Positions 42,801-49,576 of a stretch of DNA of 49,576 bases are shown here, one piece after another. The stretch spans positions 1 to 49,576 of the IMG/VR virus record IMGVR_UViG_3300025832_000013, one strand, 5' to 3'. The notes below the pieces were generated by a model. It was not told the origin of the DNA and searched no databases. It saw only the letters and a program-made list of their open reading frames with translations. The DNA is from a virus. Made by a program: the position numbers and the translations under genes. Position 1 is the first letter of the stretch; each line of letters starts with the position of its first letter.

Positions 42801-45800
42801 TATTAAAAGCTTTATTACCTGATGGATATAATAAAGACTTTAAATCTACTGGTGTTCCTAAAGTGCTGCTTGATAAGTTTTATAATAAGCGTAGTGTAAG
42901 ATCTAAAACAGGTGCTGGTTTAAATGTGCAAATTAAAAAACCTAATATAGGTAGTACAGAGTTTTTAGAAGTGTTTGGGTTTGTAGATGGTAAACCAACT
43001 AGAAATGATAGAAATATATCTGCTAGAATAATAGCATTAGCTAATCAAACTGGTAAAGCTATAACTAATCAAACTGTTAGAGAGCAATTACAAAAAGAAG
43101 GTATGCCTGAGTCTGCTTTACAAGATATTAAAAGTGGAACACCTGTTGGAATGTTTAGTAAAACTGTAGATGGTATAATAAACATAAGAAATTTATTTCA
43201 ACTAGAGGCTAATGGTAAAGATAAATTGTTAAAAGCTTATGGTCTTAAAAAGTCTTTAAAAATAAAAAACGAAGAAGATATAAACGAATATGTGAAAATG
43301 TTGAAGTCCGATATTTTTATATTAGGTCCTAAAGAAATGTGGTTTGGACCTAGCGGCGGCAGCGTTTTTACTAGTAGCTCTAAAATAATAGGCGTTAAAT
43401 CTTCTAGTGATCCACTTTGGAAAACTTTTGTAACTAAGATTAAAGAATTAGAATCTGATAACAGCATAAAATACGGCAAACCTATACCTGGTGTAAATAC
43501 TAAAGATATTTGGTCTTTAAGAAATAAGTATGATAAGTTTTTTAAATCTCCAGAAATAATAGAAAAAAATATAAAAAATGGGGAAATTAAAAAATTTAAT
43601 AAACAAGTTGCAGCTATTCACAAAGCATTATGGGAAAGAATAAATAAAGAAATATCAAAAGATAATAACAAAGCAACTGGAATAGCTACTTATCTAGGTA
43701 TTGTTGCTAATGATACTGGTCATTGGCATAAATTAGGCGCTCAATTTGAAGGATATTCTAAAGATATAACAGGTAAAAGATATGAATATGAGCACGCTAT
43801 GCCTGCTACTGCAGCTTATTTATACTTGTTAGACGCATCGTTGTCCGAAGTTGACTTTAACACTGCTTATGATTTAGTGGTGGATAATTATAAGCTAATA
43901 GCTCTTGATAAAGCTATGGATGATAAATTAAGAAACGCTAGAACAGATAAAGGTTATAGTTTACAAAGAAGAATGCCTGACGACTGGAGTGTTATAGATA
44001 ATTCTTGGTGGCAAAGATATTTTAATGACATAGTCTCTAGCCAAGATGGAGGTATAGATCCAAATTCTATAATAGGTTTAGATGGTAAAACATTTGGTAA
44101 AATGTTTAATGTTGATGCTAATGGTAACTCTACAACAATTGAAGTAGAAAAATTAAAATCAAAAGCTAAAAACATAAACGTAAAAAATTTATCAAACAAT
44201 GTTGTAAATTTCAGTAAAACAACTAATAACGAAGGTGTTATTGGATATGCTAAAACAATTGATGAAGCTTTAAAAATAGCAAGAGATCCTAATGCTCCTG
44301 TTAAAAAAATTAGAGTATTTGATTTTGACGATACATTAGCTACTACCAAATCAGATGTTTTATTTACAGCGCCTGATGGAACTGAAGGTAAATTAAATGC
44401 TGAAGAGTTTGCTAAGCAAGGAGCACAACTACTAGAAGAAGGATATGTATTTGATTTTTCTGAGTTTAATAAAGTAACTAAAGGTAAACCTGGACCACTA
44501 TTAGATATAGCTAAAAAAATACAAACAGCGAGAGGAACTGAAGATGTATTTGTTTTAACTGCTAGAGCACCTGAAGCTCAAGTAGCTATTAAAGAGTTTT
44601 TAGATAGTGTAGGGTTAAATATACCATTAGAAAATATAACTGGCTTAGGTAATTCAACAGGTGAAGCTAAAGCCAGCTGGATGGTTGAAAAAGCTGCAGA
44701 AGGTTATAATGATTTTTATTTTGCAGATGATGCTTATCAAAATGTAAAAGCTGTTAAAGACGCTATGTCAGTTCTCGATGTAAAATCTAAAGTTCAGCAA
44801 GCTAAAATAAAATTTAGTAAATCTGTTAACGAAGATTTTAATAAAATAATAGAACAAACTACGGGAATAGCATCGGAAAAAGTATATTCAGAGGCTAAAG
44901 CAAAAGTAAGAGGAGCTAATAAAGGTAATAAAAAATTCTTTATACCTTACTCAGCTGAAGACTTTATGGGATTAATATATCCATTATTAAGTAAAGGTAA
45001 ATTAGGTGATAGCCAAATGGCTTGGTTTAAAAAGAATTTACTTGATCCATATGCTATGGCAAATGAAAATATAGCAGCTGATAGAATACAATTAATGGAG
45101 GATTTTAAAGCTCTTAAAAAAGCATTAGAAGTTCCTAAAGATCTTAGAAAGAAAACTGATTCAGGTTTTACTAAAGAACAAGCTGTAAGAGTTTATTTAT
45201 TTAACAAAGCTGGCTTTGATATTCCTGGTATATCTAAAACAGATTTAAACGAATTATTAGATTTAGTTAACTCTGATGGCGTTTTAAAAGCATTTGGTGA
45301 TCAAATATTTAATATAACTAAAGGTGATGGTTATGCTAAGCCAGGTGAAAACTGGTTAGTTGGTACAATTACAACTGATTTAATTGATGTATTAAATACC
45401 GTTAAAAGAGCTAAATACTTAGAACAATCTGGTTATACCGCTAATGCTGAATTAATATTTAGTAAAGAAAATTTAAACAAGCTAGAAGCTGAGTATGGCG
45501 CTAAATATAGAGAAGCTTTAGAAAATGTTTTAGGTAGAATGAAGTCTGGTAAAAACAGAATATTTAGTGGTAATAGACTTAGTAATAGAGTTTTAGATTA
45601 TATAAATAATTCTACTGGAGCTATAATGTTCTTTAACACTAGATCAGCAGTTCTTCAAACTATATCTGCTATAAACTTTTTGAATTGGAGTTTTAATAAT
45701 CCTATAAAAGCAGGTGCTGCATTTGCTAATCAACCTCAATATTGGAAAGACTTTGTTGAGTTAATAAACTCTGATTATTTAGTTGATAGACGTAATGGTT

Positions 45801-46840
45801 TAAAATTAAATATAAATGAATCTGAGATAGCTGATGCTGCATCGACTAGTAAAAATAAAGCTAAAGCCGCTATTAATTATATATTACAAAAAGGATTTTT
45901 ACCTACACAATTTGCTGATAGTTTTGCTATAGCTTCTGGTGGCGCTACATTTTATCGTAATAGAATAAAAGATTTAATAAAGAACGAAGGTATGTCTGAA
46001 GCTGATGCTAAAAAGCAAGCTATGTTAGAGTGGAGAGAAACAGCTGAAATATCTCAACAATCATCTGATCCAAGTAAAATATCTGCTCAACAAGCTAGTG
46101 ATTTAGGAAGAGTTATATTAGCTTTTGCTAACACGCCAATGCAATATGCTAGAATACAAAAAAGAGCTTTACAAGACATAGTTAACGGAAGAGGCGATGC
46201 TAAAACACATGTTAGTAAGATTATATACTACGCTGTGGTTCAAAACTTGATATTTAATGCTTTACAATCTGCTTTATTTGGTTTAGGCTTTGGAGATGAT
46301 GAAGACGATGAGAAAAAAGAAAAGATGTATACTAGAATAGCTAACGGTATGTTAGACTCTCAATTAAGAGGTTTAGGAGTTGCTGGAGCTACAGTTGCTG
46401 TAATTAAAAACTTTTTAACTGATATATACGAAAGATCTGGAAGAAAAAGACCTGAGTATGTAGATTCAATATATAAATTGTTACAAATATCTCCACCTGT
46501 AAGTAGTAAAATATCTAAAATTAGAGGAGCTGCTTGGCAATTTGATAGCAAAAAACGTAGAGAAGAAATATTTGAAAAAGGATTTAGCATAGATAATCCA
46601 GCATATGAAGCTGGTGCAAAAGTAATATCTGCAACTGCAAATATACCGCTAGACAGAGTGTATAGCAAAGTAAATAATATTTCTGGAGCTATGGATGAAG
46701 ATGCTGAAACTTGGCAAACTGTAGCTATGTTAGCTGGTTGGCCTAAGTGGCAAATAATGCCTGACAGCAAAGAGTCAAGCACTTTTAGTAGAGGAAATGT
46801 TAAAATTAAAAAAAGAAAATCAAAAAGAAGATCTAGATAA
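39845..46840 (+). CDS. Giant polyvalent virion protein with zincin and HAD domains (2331 aa)
   Basis: Probable ejected multidomain protein. From N to C: an acidic helical start; hydrophobic segments at about 230-275 (APLMVASIGAAYATGG); a coiled coil (about 430-560); a zincin motif SHETFHFLVD (H638, E639, H642) with candidate third ligand E697 (IEWFTAF); a segment FSTWINSNIRPKR near 850 reminiscent of sigma region 2; an unknown block GHWHKLGAQFEGYS ... YEYEHAMPATAAYL (about 1290-1325); a complete HAD phosphatase domain with FDFDDTL (about 1490), LTAR (about 1570), GEAKASW (about 1606) and FADDAYQNV (about 1625); then a long C-terminal module with hydrophobic helices (about 2115-2190). FSK(S/T) motifs stand at domain borders (about 767, 779, 1455, 1656). 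Layout fits the large polyvalent proteins of phages. Confidence 0.82.
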   Translation: MIIEGDPEKFLTDFYSKKNNEEISQEKLDSILSTYGDNYDMLISDLYSKYDPEGLDDSKLATIKESYKLAPEESLEQKYLVNGFEVDKAGMIKRLYNDEFVERFQKGEITVDIENDSKLKAIANQQKNSGDAWSDAYESLENGASLLMQGIIGAETYLSDGLELLTGVKEAPVIGGFVSSIPKDVRNSISKELIDKVEKNELKIRATEGDFVSELSNGNFSRAAKMGLNTTLQSAPLMVASIGAAYATGGSSTALQALAGATTMTALITPAEYVQTLVSEDPNIQKLSKEEKFFRGTARGLAEGVPEGLMGPIGLNGGKILLQGLKGLVKKASIELGETTAKGLAKELGKETSLEIVQAFGLGTAAEGVTEFTTSLAQDLTDDFLGVQNLGFEEYLRRGANAGALGVFMGGVVQSSGIALNSGKNTLLRNNSVKQGAISEIRKEQELGIISKQQGDELIKQIDELQQAVDQTDSELSNEQQEKITNLIYRKNELNNRIKGLDPSQASVKKAKKEIEAIDKEIAETSASEADIDIATKKASVGESIIDLRLNKTIKFLEAQGKKLGKRTYTVEDEFDANGNLVKSAGEKAQEIYDEYVKENPGTKPMDVSNEEAWKVGDIAVINKNLSKQRGAISVGSHETFHFLVDDYFEGVDIEDRRTLIKDFKNLLSKKQLEVVNKRIQDAYMTMEGFDPETSIEWFTAFSDAIELNEITFNENIGNKILNFVQEILRKLGIKKEFENARQAYNFMKDYSKSVSKGQLSKRALKLSKTSSIKKGISFSKSEVTDLAKQYKADPNKADVEKLVKQYNNVALKALGYDISKGTIAPEEAISFVNKEFDSILRRYDGSTEFSTWINSNIRPKRQAFYEEQIGKQSETTSIDSEQARQVVDDSETTTDDRTEKEIRQAERKTKVAKRLKLEEKAIKEVSEKVKDIDLSKVNYKTLKNLANETIGEAFGISPKKILSNANLTKGEIANAQRYIKNNVDLLKALLPDGYNKDFKSTGVPKVLLDKFYNKRSVRSKTGAGLNVQIKKPNIGSTEFLEVFGFVDGKPTRNDRNISARIIALANQTGKAITNQTVREQLQKEGMPESALQDIKSGTPVGMFSKTVDGIINIRNLFQLEANGKDKLLKAYGLKKSLKIKNEEDINEYVKMLKSDIFILGPKEMWFGPSGGSVFTSSSKIIGVKSSSDPLWKTFVTKIKELESDNSIKYGKPIPGVNTKDIWSLRNKYDKFFKSPEIIEKNIKNGEIKKFNKQVAAIHKALWERINKEISKDNNKATGIATYLGIVANDTGHWHKLGAQFEGYSKDITGKRYEYEHAMPATAAYLYLLDASLSEVDFNTAYDLVVDNYKLIALDKAMDDKLRNARTDKGYSLQRRMPDDWSVIDNSWWQRYFNDIVSSQDGGIDPNSIIGLDGKTFGKMFNVDANGNSTTIEVEKLKSKAKNINVKNLSNNVVNFSKTTNNEGVIGYAKTIDEALKIARDPNAPVKKIRVFDFDDTLATTKSDVLFTAPDGTEGKLNAEEFAKQGAQLLEEGYVFDFSEFNKVTKGKPGPLLDIAKKIQTARGTEDVFVLTARAPEAQVAIKEFLDSVGLNIPLENITGLGNSTGEAKASWMVEKAAEGYNDFYFADDAYQNVKAVKDAMSVLDVKSKVQQAKIKFSKSVNEDFNKIIEQTTGIASEKVYSEAKAKVRGANKGNKKFFIPYSAEDFMGLIYPLLSKGKLGDSQMAWFKKNLLDPYAMANENIAADRIQLMEDFKALKKALEVPKDLRKKTDSGFTKEQAVRVYLFNKAGFDIPGISKTDLNELLDLVNSDGVLKAFGDQIFNITKGDGYAKPGENWLVGTITTDLIDVLNTVKRAKYLEQSGYTANAELIFSKENLNKLEAEYGAKYREALENVLGRMKSGKNRIFSGNRLSNRVLDYINNSTGAIMFFNTRSAVLQTISAINFLNWSFNNPIKAGAAFANQPQYWKDFVELINSDYLVDRRNGLKLNINESEIADAASTSKNKAKAAINYILQKGFLPTQFADSFAIASGGATFYRNRIKDLIKNEGMSEADAKKQAMLEWRETAEISQQSSDPSKISAQQASDLGRVILAFANTPMQYARIQKRALQDIVNGRGDAKTHVSKIIYYAVVQNLIFNALQSALFGLGFGDDEDDEKKEKMYTRIANGMLDSQLRGLGVAGATVAVIKNFLTDIYERSGRKRPEYVDSIYKLLQISPPVSSKISKIRGAAWQFDSKKRREEIFEKGFSIDNPAYEAGAKVISATANIPLDRVYSKVNNISGAMDEDAETWQTVAMLAGWPKWQIMPDSKESSTFSRGNVKIKKRKSKRRSR

Positions 46841-46877
46841 GGAACAATAAAATACTGGGCACCATACCCAAAGTTCC
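46841..46877 (+). other. Stem-loop between the giant gene and the terminator
   Basis: GGAAC (46841-46845) pairs with GTTCC (46873-46877), and inside it TGGG (46856-46859) pairs with CCCA (46867-46870). It begins directly after the stop codon of the 2331-aa gene and ends eight bases before the terminator stem. It may protect the 3' end of the transcript or aid termination. Confidence 0.4.
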
Positions 46878-46885
46878 TGTAACCA

Positions 46886-46918
46886 AAAAAGGGGAAGTCG
46901 TAATGACCTCCCCTTTTT
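46886..46918. terminator. Bidirectional terminator between convergent operons
   Basis: AAAAAGGGGA (46886-46895) plus GTC pairs with GAC plus TCCCCTTTTT (46909-46918), with one A/C mismatch and a GTAAT loop. T-runs stand on both strands, so it can end the plus-strand virion operon and the minus-strand nrdJ operon. Confidence 0.95.
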
Positions 46919-46922
46919 ATAT

Positions 46923-46964
46923 TTAACACCATGGGCAAAATCCGCCCGGACAGTTTTCACACAT
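46923..46964 (-). CDS. Thirteen-residue four-Cys peptide
   Basis: ATG at 46964 (minus) encodes MCENCPGGFCPWC followed by TAA at 46923-46925. The two CxxC pairs (C2/C5, C10/C13) make up a metal-knuckle-like or redox-like arrangement, and CPWC resembles thioredoxin/glutaredoxin-type active-site spacing. It starts ten bases after the 51-aa gene and ends five bases before the terminator T-run, so it is the last position of the nrdJ operon. A frame this short may be chance, but four Cys of 13 residues in an AT-rich genome is unlikely by composition. Confidence 0.4.
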   Translation of the reverse strand: MCENCPGGFCPWC

Positions 46965-46974
46965 AATTTAAATT

Positions 46975-47130
46975 TTAGAATCTATAAGTAATACCAAAAG
47001 CAATTATAAAACCTCCACTAGCTATAGCTAAAGTGTTAGGATTTAAATTGATTTTTTGTTTATGTAGTATCATATTGCCAGCTGCAAAGCTAGCTAGGCT
47101 TATACCACCTATTATTGCTAATTTTCTCAT
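46975..47130 (-). CDS. Small membrane protein (51 aa)
   Basis: The minus-strand ATG at 47130 overlaps the previous gene's TGA (ATGA). The 51 codons give two hydrophobic stretches (LAIIGGISLASFAAGNMIL and LAIASGGFIIAFGITY) with a short polar loop KQKINLNPN between, a hairpin-like double-span protein. No family recognised. Coupling to the 86-aa membrane protein suggests the two act together, possibly in the host inner membrane. Confidence 0.55.
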   Translation of the reverse strand: MRKLAIIGGISLASFAAGNMILHKQKINLNPNTLAIASGGFIIAFGITYRF

Positions 47131-47387
47131 TGTTTTATTTTTATTATAAGATAAACATTAGAAAACATTATACTTATTAAAACAATAGCTGCATATATTA
47201 TAGCATCACCTAAATAAGGTTTAACTGCTAAAGTAAATGCAGATAAAGTTACCATTTTAATAAATAAACTTCCGTACATAATACCATAGCCGGCTTTTTC
47301 AAACCGACTAGTTAGTATTATTACCATAAATGTTATTACAAGAACCAGTATTGCAGCAACAAATCCGTATATAGCTGATGCTATCAT
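47127..47387 (-). CDS. Three-segment membrane protein (86 aa)
   Basis: Almost entirely hydrophobic, with three probable membrane segments: YGFVAAILVLVITFMVIIL (about 7-25), MYGSLFIKMVTLSAFTLAV (about 37-55) and AIIYAAIVLISIMFSNVYLI (about 62-81), and few charges (TSRFEKAG loop, KIKQ end). It starts inside the 3' end of nrdJ with a four-base overlap, so it is translated from the same transcript. Holin, antiholin or host-membrane modifier are all possible. I do not recognise the family. Confidence 0.65.
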   Translation of the reverse strand: MIASAIYGFVAAILVLVITFMVIILTSRFEKAGYGIMYGSLFIKMVTLSAFTLAVKPYLGDAIIYAAIVLISIMFSNVYLIIKIKQ

Positions 47388-49246
47388 TTTATTTCACAAC
47401 CGTCTGCGCCGCAAGCAATCTCTCCAGCAAGATCTGTTTCATCTTCTGTTTCAACGATTTTACTAAGATCAACATCTTTTAAATGTTTCATAGCGTTATC
47501 GTATTGCACTTTACTTATATCTTCAAATGGTGCTTGAGTATATGTTCCACCATCATAAGGAAGTACAGATAAACCATTATAATGATCTCTATTTTCCCAC
47601 ATCCATTTTCCTGCTTGATCCCACTCTGTTTGCTTTAAACTAACAGTAGCTGAAACATTGTGAGTATTAGATCCTTTTCTGTGACCAGGCTTAACCCATT
47701 CAGTAGCTACCTTTTTAATTCTTTCAAGTAAATCAAATGGTGATTCATGTCTTAATATAGAATTTTTAGGTGCTTTTTGTGGTATACTAATTACAGCTGT
47801 ATCATGAGGTCTAAAGAACTCATCTTCAACTAGTTCAGGATGATTTGCAATTAAATACTTATACATAGACTCGTTTTTACCAACTCTTATTCTACGCGTA
47901 TAATAATCGTTATGCCATGCATGAATACCAGATGAAGTTCCTAATGCCAGAGATGTCGTCCCAGCAGGCTTCACGGTCGTGCATCTTGCAGCTGGATTAA
48001 TACCAATTGCTTTAGCTGTCTTTGTATTCTCTCTTTTTACTATACCTGCAGCGGCCTTCATATCCAACGGCAGCACAGCGGCACTCGCGATTCCTGTCAT
48101 TGATACACCGATAAGGGCGTCCTTCTCTGTCGTATCTCTCCATACATCTCTTAAATAATGAAAGTCAGTGTAACCAGCTTGTAGTGTACCTATAAAGCTT
48201 GCTTTTCTAACTCTATCGTTAAAATCCTCTTGTGATTCAATATCACTAGCATTTACCTCACATAAGTTACAAAACTGAAAAGGTCTTAATGCTATTTCAC
48301 AACAAGGGTTTGTGCCCCAGTCTTTATCATTATTAAGGTATATACCAGGTTCACCTGATCCTGATAGCTCAACACGTTTCCATAAATCCATAAAGAAACC
48401 TTTAGTAACTTTATGTCTCATAAGAACAGCTGAATTATTAGCTCTACCTCTTTGTGGATCTGTTTCCCACCAATTACCAGACTTAGCTCCAATCATTTCA
48501 TTGTCTTCAGCAGAAAACAAACTAATTAAAGCAGCTCTACGTATACCACCAGCTAAAACAGCATCGGCAATATGACAAACAATATCATGTGCTTCTAATG
48601 TTGTTAATGGTGTACCATCTTCCTTGCCATCAAATATACCTTTGATTTTAAGTATACACTCTTTTAAAGGCTGTGGTCCTGGCGCTTTGCCGCCTGATGT
48701 AACTAATTGAGCTCCTTTAGCTCTAATATCAGAAAAGTCAAACTGTACGCTAGATGATCTCTTATCGCCCATATAGGACTTCATAAGAACTTTAATTGCG
48801 TCAGCCCAACCTTCAATGCTATCACCGATTAAAAACCTTCGTGTTCTTTTAGCGTAAGGTTTATTAACTGGTGGCATTTGTTTCACATGGTGGTTTTGCA
48901 CAGAGTATCCTACTCCGGTACCACCTAATAATAAAAACATTATTTCATGAAAACACTCAATGCTATCAATAGGTAGATAAGCACAATTATAAACTCGATT
49001 AGGCGAGATCTCAATCGGTTTACCTCCGAACTGTAGCGAGCGCATGCTAGGTAAAATTTTCTTTTCATATACTAATTTATAAGCTTCTTCTATTTCTTCT
49101 TTTAATTTAGGGTATTTTTTAATATGCATATTTCTATTACGAGTAACTAATTCATCCCATGTTTCTCTTCTATTAAGTTCTGGTACAAACTTAGCATACT
49201 TCATATACACTGTTATATCACTTAGTATTTTGTTCGATAACTCCAT
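47384..49246 (-). CDS. nrdJ: Adenosylcobalamin-dependent ribonucleotide reductase, class II
   Basis: It reduces ribonucleotides to deoxyribonucleotides for phage DNA synthesis, using coenzyme B12 to create the thiyl radical. Visible elements are C88 (NCAYLP), GGTGVGYSVQ (108-117), NPCCEI with N313, C315 (radical Cys) and E317, C326 (QFCNLCEVN, 11 residues after C315 as in Lactobacillus RTPR), and PAGTTSLALGTSSGIHAWH. The C-terminal redox pair CGADGC (C612/C617) has the RTPR spacing. At 620 residues it resembles the monomeric triphosphate reductase type but is shorter. It overlaps the 75-aa gene upstream by 29 bp and the membrane gene downstream by 4 bp. It makes the phage depend on host cobalamin. 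Confidence 0.95.
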   Translation of the reverse strand: MELSNKILSDITVYMKYAKFVPELNRRETWDELVTRNRNMHIKKYPKLKEEIEEAYKLVYEKKILPSMRSLQFGGKPIEISPNRVYNCAYLPIDSIECFHEIMFLLLGGTGVGYSVQNHHVKQMPPVNKPYAKRTRRFLIGDSIEGWADAIKVLMKSYMGDKRSSSVQFDFSDIRAKGAQLVTSGGKAPGPQPLKECILKIKGIFDGKEDGTPLTTLEAHDIVCHIADAVLAGGIRRAALISLFSAEDNEMIGAKSGNWWETDPQRGRANNSAVLMRHKVTKGFFMDLWKRVELSGSGEPGIYLNNDKDWGTNPCCEIALRPFQFCNLCEVNASDIESQEDFNDRVRKASFIGTLQAGYTDFHYLRDVWRDTTEKDALIGVSMTGIASAAVLPLDMKAAAGIVKRENTKTAKAIGINPAARCTTVKPAGTTSLALGTSSGIHAWHNDYYTRRIRVGKNESMYKYLIANHPELVEDEFFRPHDTAVISIPQKAPKNSILRHESPFDLLERIKKVATEWVKPGHRKGSNTHNVSATVSLKQTEWDQAGKWMWENRDHYNGLSVLPYDGGTYTQAPFEDISKVQYDNAMKHLKDVDLSKIVETEDETDLAGEIACGADGCEIK

Positions 49247-49445
49247 CTTTTTTTTCTTTTTCTAATTCTTCAGCTTTAATTTTTAACTCTTCAATTGCTT
49301 CCTTATAACCAGGCATTAATTTTACAGCTTCTAAAGTACCCATAGTTGTAGTACTAAGTATATTGAGTTCATTAATCATTTGTTGTATTACTCTAGTTAA
49401 TGATGCAATTTTGTTTTGCATTTCTAATAACTTACTTTCTTTCAT
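49218..49445 (-). CDS. Small coiled-coil protein (75 aa)
   Basis: Helical protein with heptad-like leucines and isoleucines (LLEMQNKIASLTRVIQQMIN, then EAIEELKIKAEELEKEKK), broken in the middle by TTTMGTLEAVKLMPGY. No membrane segment or cysteine. It starts in the stop of the 44-aa gene (ATGA) and overlaps nrdJ by 29 bp, so it belongs firmly to the nrdJ operon. I do not recognise the family. Its role could be regulatory or as a partner of a replication protein. Confidence 0.65.
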   Translation of the reverse strand: MKESKLLEMQNKIASLTRVIQQMINELNILSTTTMGTLEAVKLMPGYKEAIEELKIKAEELEKEKKDGVIEQNTK

Positions 49446-49576
49446 CTTCCTTGTCCTTTGTATTTCTTTTTATATAATATACTAGATGTAGAGCTAGATG
49501 TTTTTGTCTTTGCATGAACACCTTTTCTTTTAACTTTTATTCTATCTAGTTTAGTACTTAATTGTTGGCGTGCCAT
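49442..49576 (-). CDS. Small basic conserved protein (44 aa), complete at window edge
   Basis: The ATG lies exactly at the last three bases of the window (49574-49576) and the frame runs 44 codons to TGA 49442-49444, overlapping the next ATG. Motifs KVKRKGVHAKTKTSS and YKKKYKGQGR recall very small proteins found near nucleotide and replication genes in several marine phages, with no known function (from memory). The strongly basic character suggests RNA or DNA contact. An upstream in-frame start outside the window cannot be excluded. Confidence 0.65.
   Translation of the reverse strand: MARQQLSTKLDRIKVKRKGVHAKTKTSSSTSSILYKKKYKGQGR

Noticed and set aside
46360-46938. Minus-strand 192-codon frame near the nrdJ operon
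   Set aside because: It would run through the bidirectional terminator and lies antisense to the conserved C-terminal part of the 2331-aa gene.
48312-48575. Plus-strand 87-codon frame
   Set aside because: Antisense to the strongly conserved catalytic core of nrdJ.
1-49576. tRNA genes, integrase or attachment sites
   Set aside because: I found no T-arm consensus with matching acceptor stem, and no recombinase motif in any frame.

Overview
The window is a contiguous part of a double-stranded DNA tailed phage genome. It is AT-rich and densely packed, with many start/stop overlaps. I see no integrase, repressor, tRNA or transposon, so a lytic phage is the simplest reading. The virion genes (terminase, portal, scaffold, capsid, ring-like and nozzle-like proteins, internal proteins, one giant multidomain protein) with no long-tail machinery (tape measure, sheath, baseplate) point to a short-tailed, podovirus-like particle. 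Several structural proteins resemble those of marine phages and of crAss-like phages of Bacteroidetes. Almost no gene has a Shine-Dalgarno sequence; starts sit behind A/T-only or CA-rich leaders or overlap the preceding stop codon. This fits a Bacteroidetes (probably marine flavobacterial) host. The host assignment is an inference.

Layout. 1-274: non-coding leader with a hairpin. 275-2760: small unknown genes and a first fibre-like protein. 2829-4954: a small gene, then a phage chaperonin pair in the order groEL-groES. 4965-6580: small unknown genes, including an EF-hand-like protein, a Cys-rich 50-aa protein and a one-segment membrane protein. 6604-9812: lysis and small-protein region with an amidase endolysin, a Rz/spanin-like protein, a run of tiny Lys-rich proteins, a minimal HExxH zinc peptidase and a 3TM-type holin. 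9819-19967: surface and fibre genes, ending in three neighbouring LamG-repeat proteins that together carry about 11 LamG units. 20028-26204: small genes, a protein with two tandem GroES-like halves, a candidate small terminase, large terminase and portal. 26231-30030: scaffold, major capsid protein, a small capsid-associated protein, a strong terminator, then a 264-aa gene with its own terminator. 30089-37142: ring/connector-like proteins and two large tail proteins. 37153-46840: internal (ejection) protein candidates and a 2331-aa polyvalent protein carrying a zincin motif, a possible sigma-like segment, a complete HAD phosphatase domain and hydrophobic segments.

At about 46.9 kb transcription becomes convergent at a bidirectional terminator. 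The minus-strand operon (46923-49576) carries a B12-dependent class II ribonucleotide reductase (nrdJ), small membrane proteins, a 13-residue four-Cys peptide and two small conserved-looking proteins. This is the edge of the replication/nucleotide module, most of which lies outside the window.

How the genes may work together: NrdJ supplies dNTPs; GroEL/GroES, perhaps with the tandem GroES-like protein, fold abundant virion proteins; terminase and portal fill scaffolded capsids; LamG fibres and fibre-like proteins bind the host surface; internal proteins and the polyvalent protein are probably ejected into the cell; holin, spanin-like protein and amidase end the cycle. The most unusual points are the two GroES-like elements, the 11-unit LamG cluster, the polyvalent protein with FSK(S/T) motifs at its domain borders, a 27-bp duplication that remade a start codon, and the 13-residue Cys peptide.
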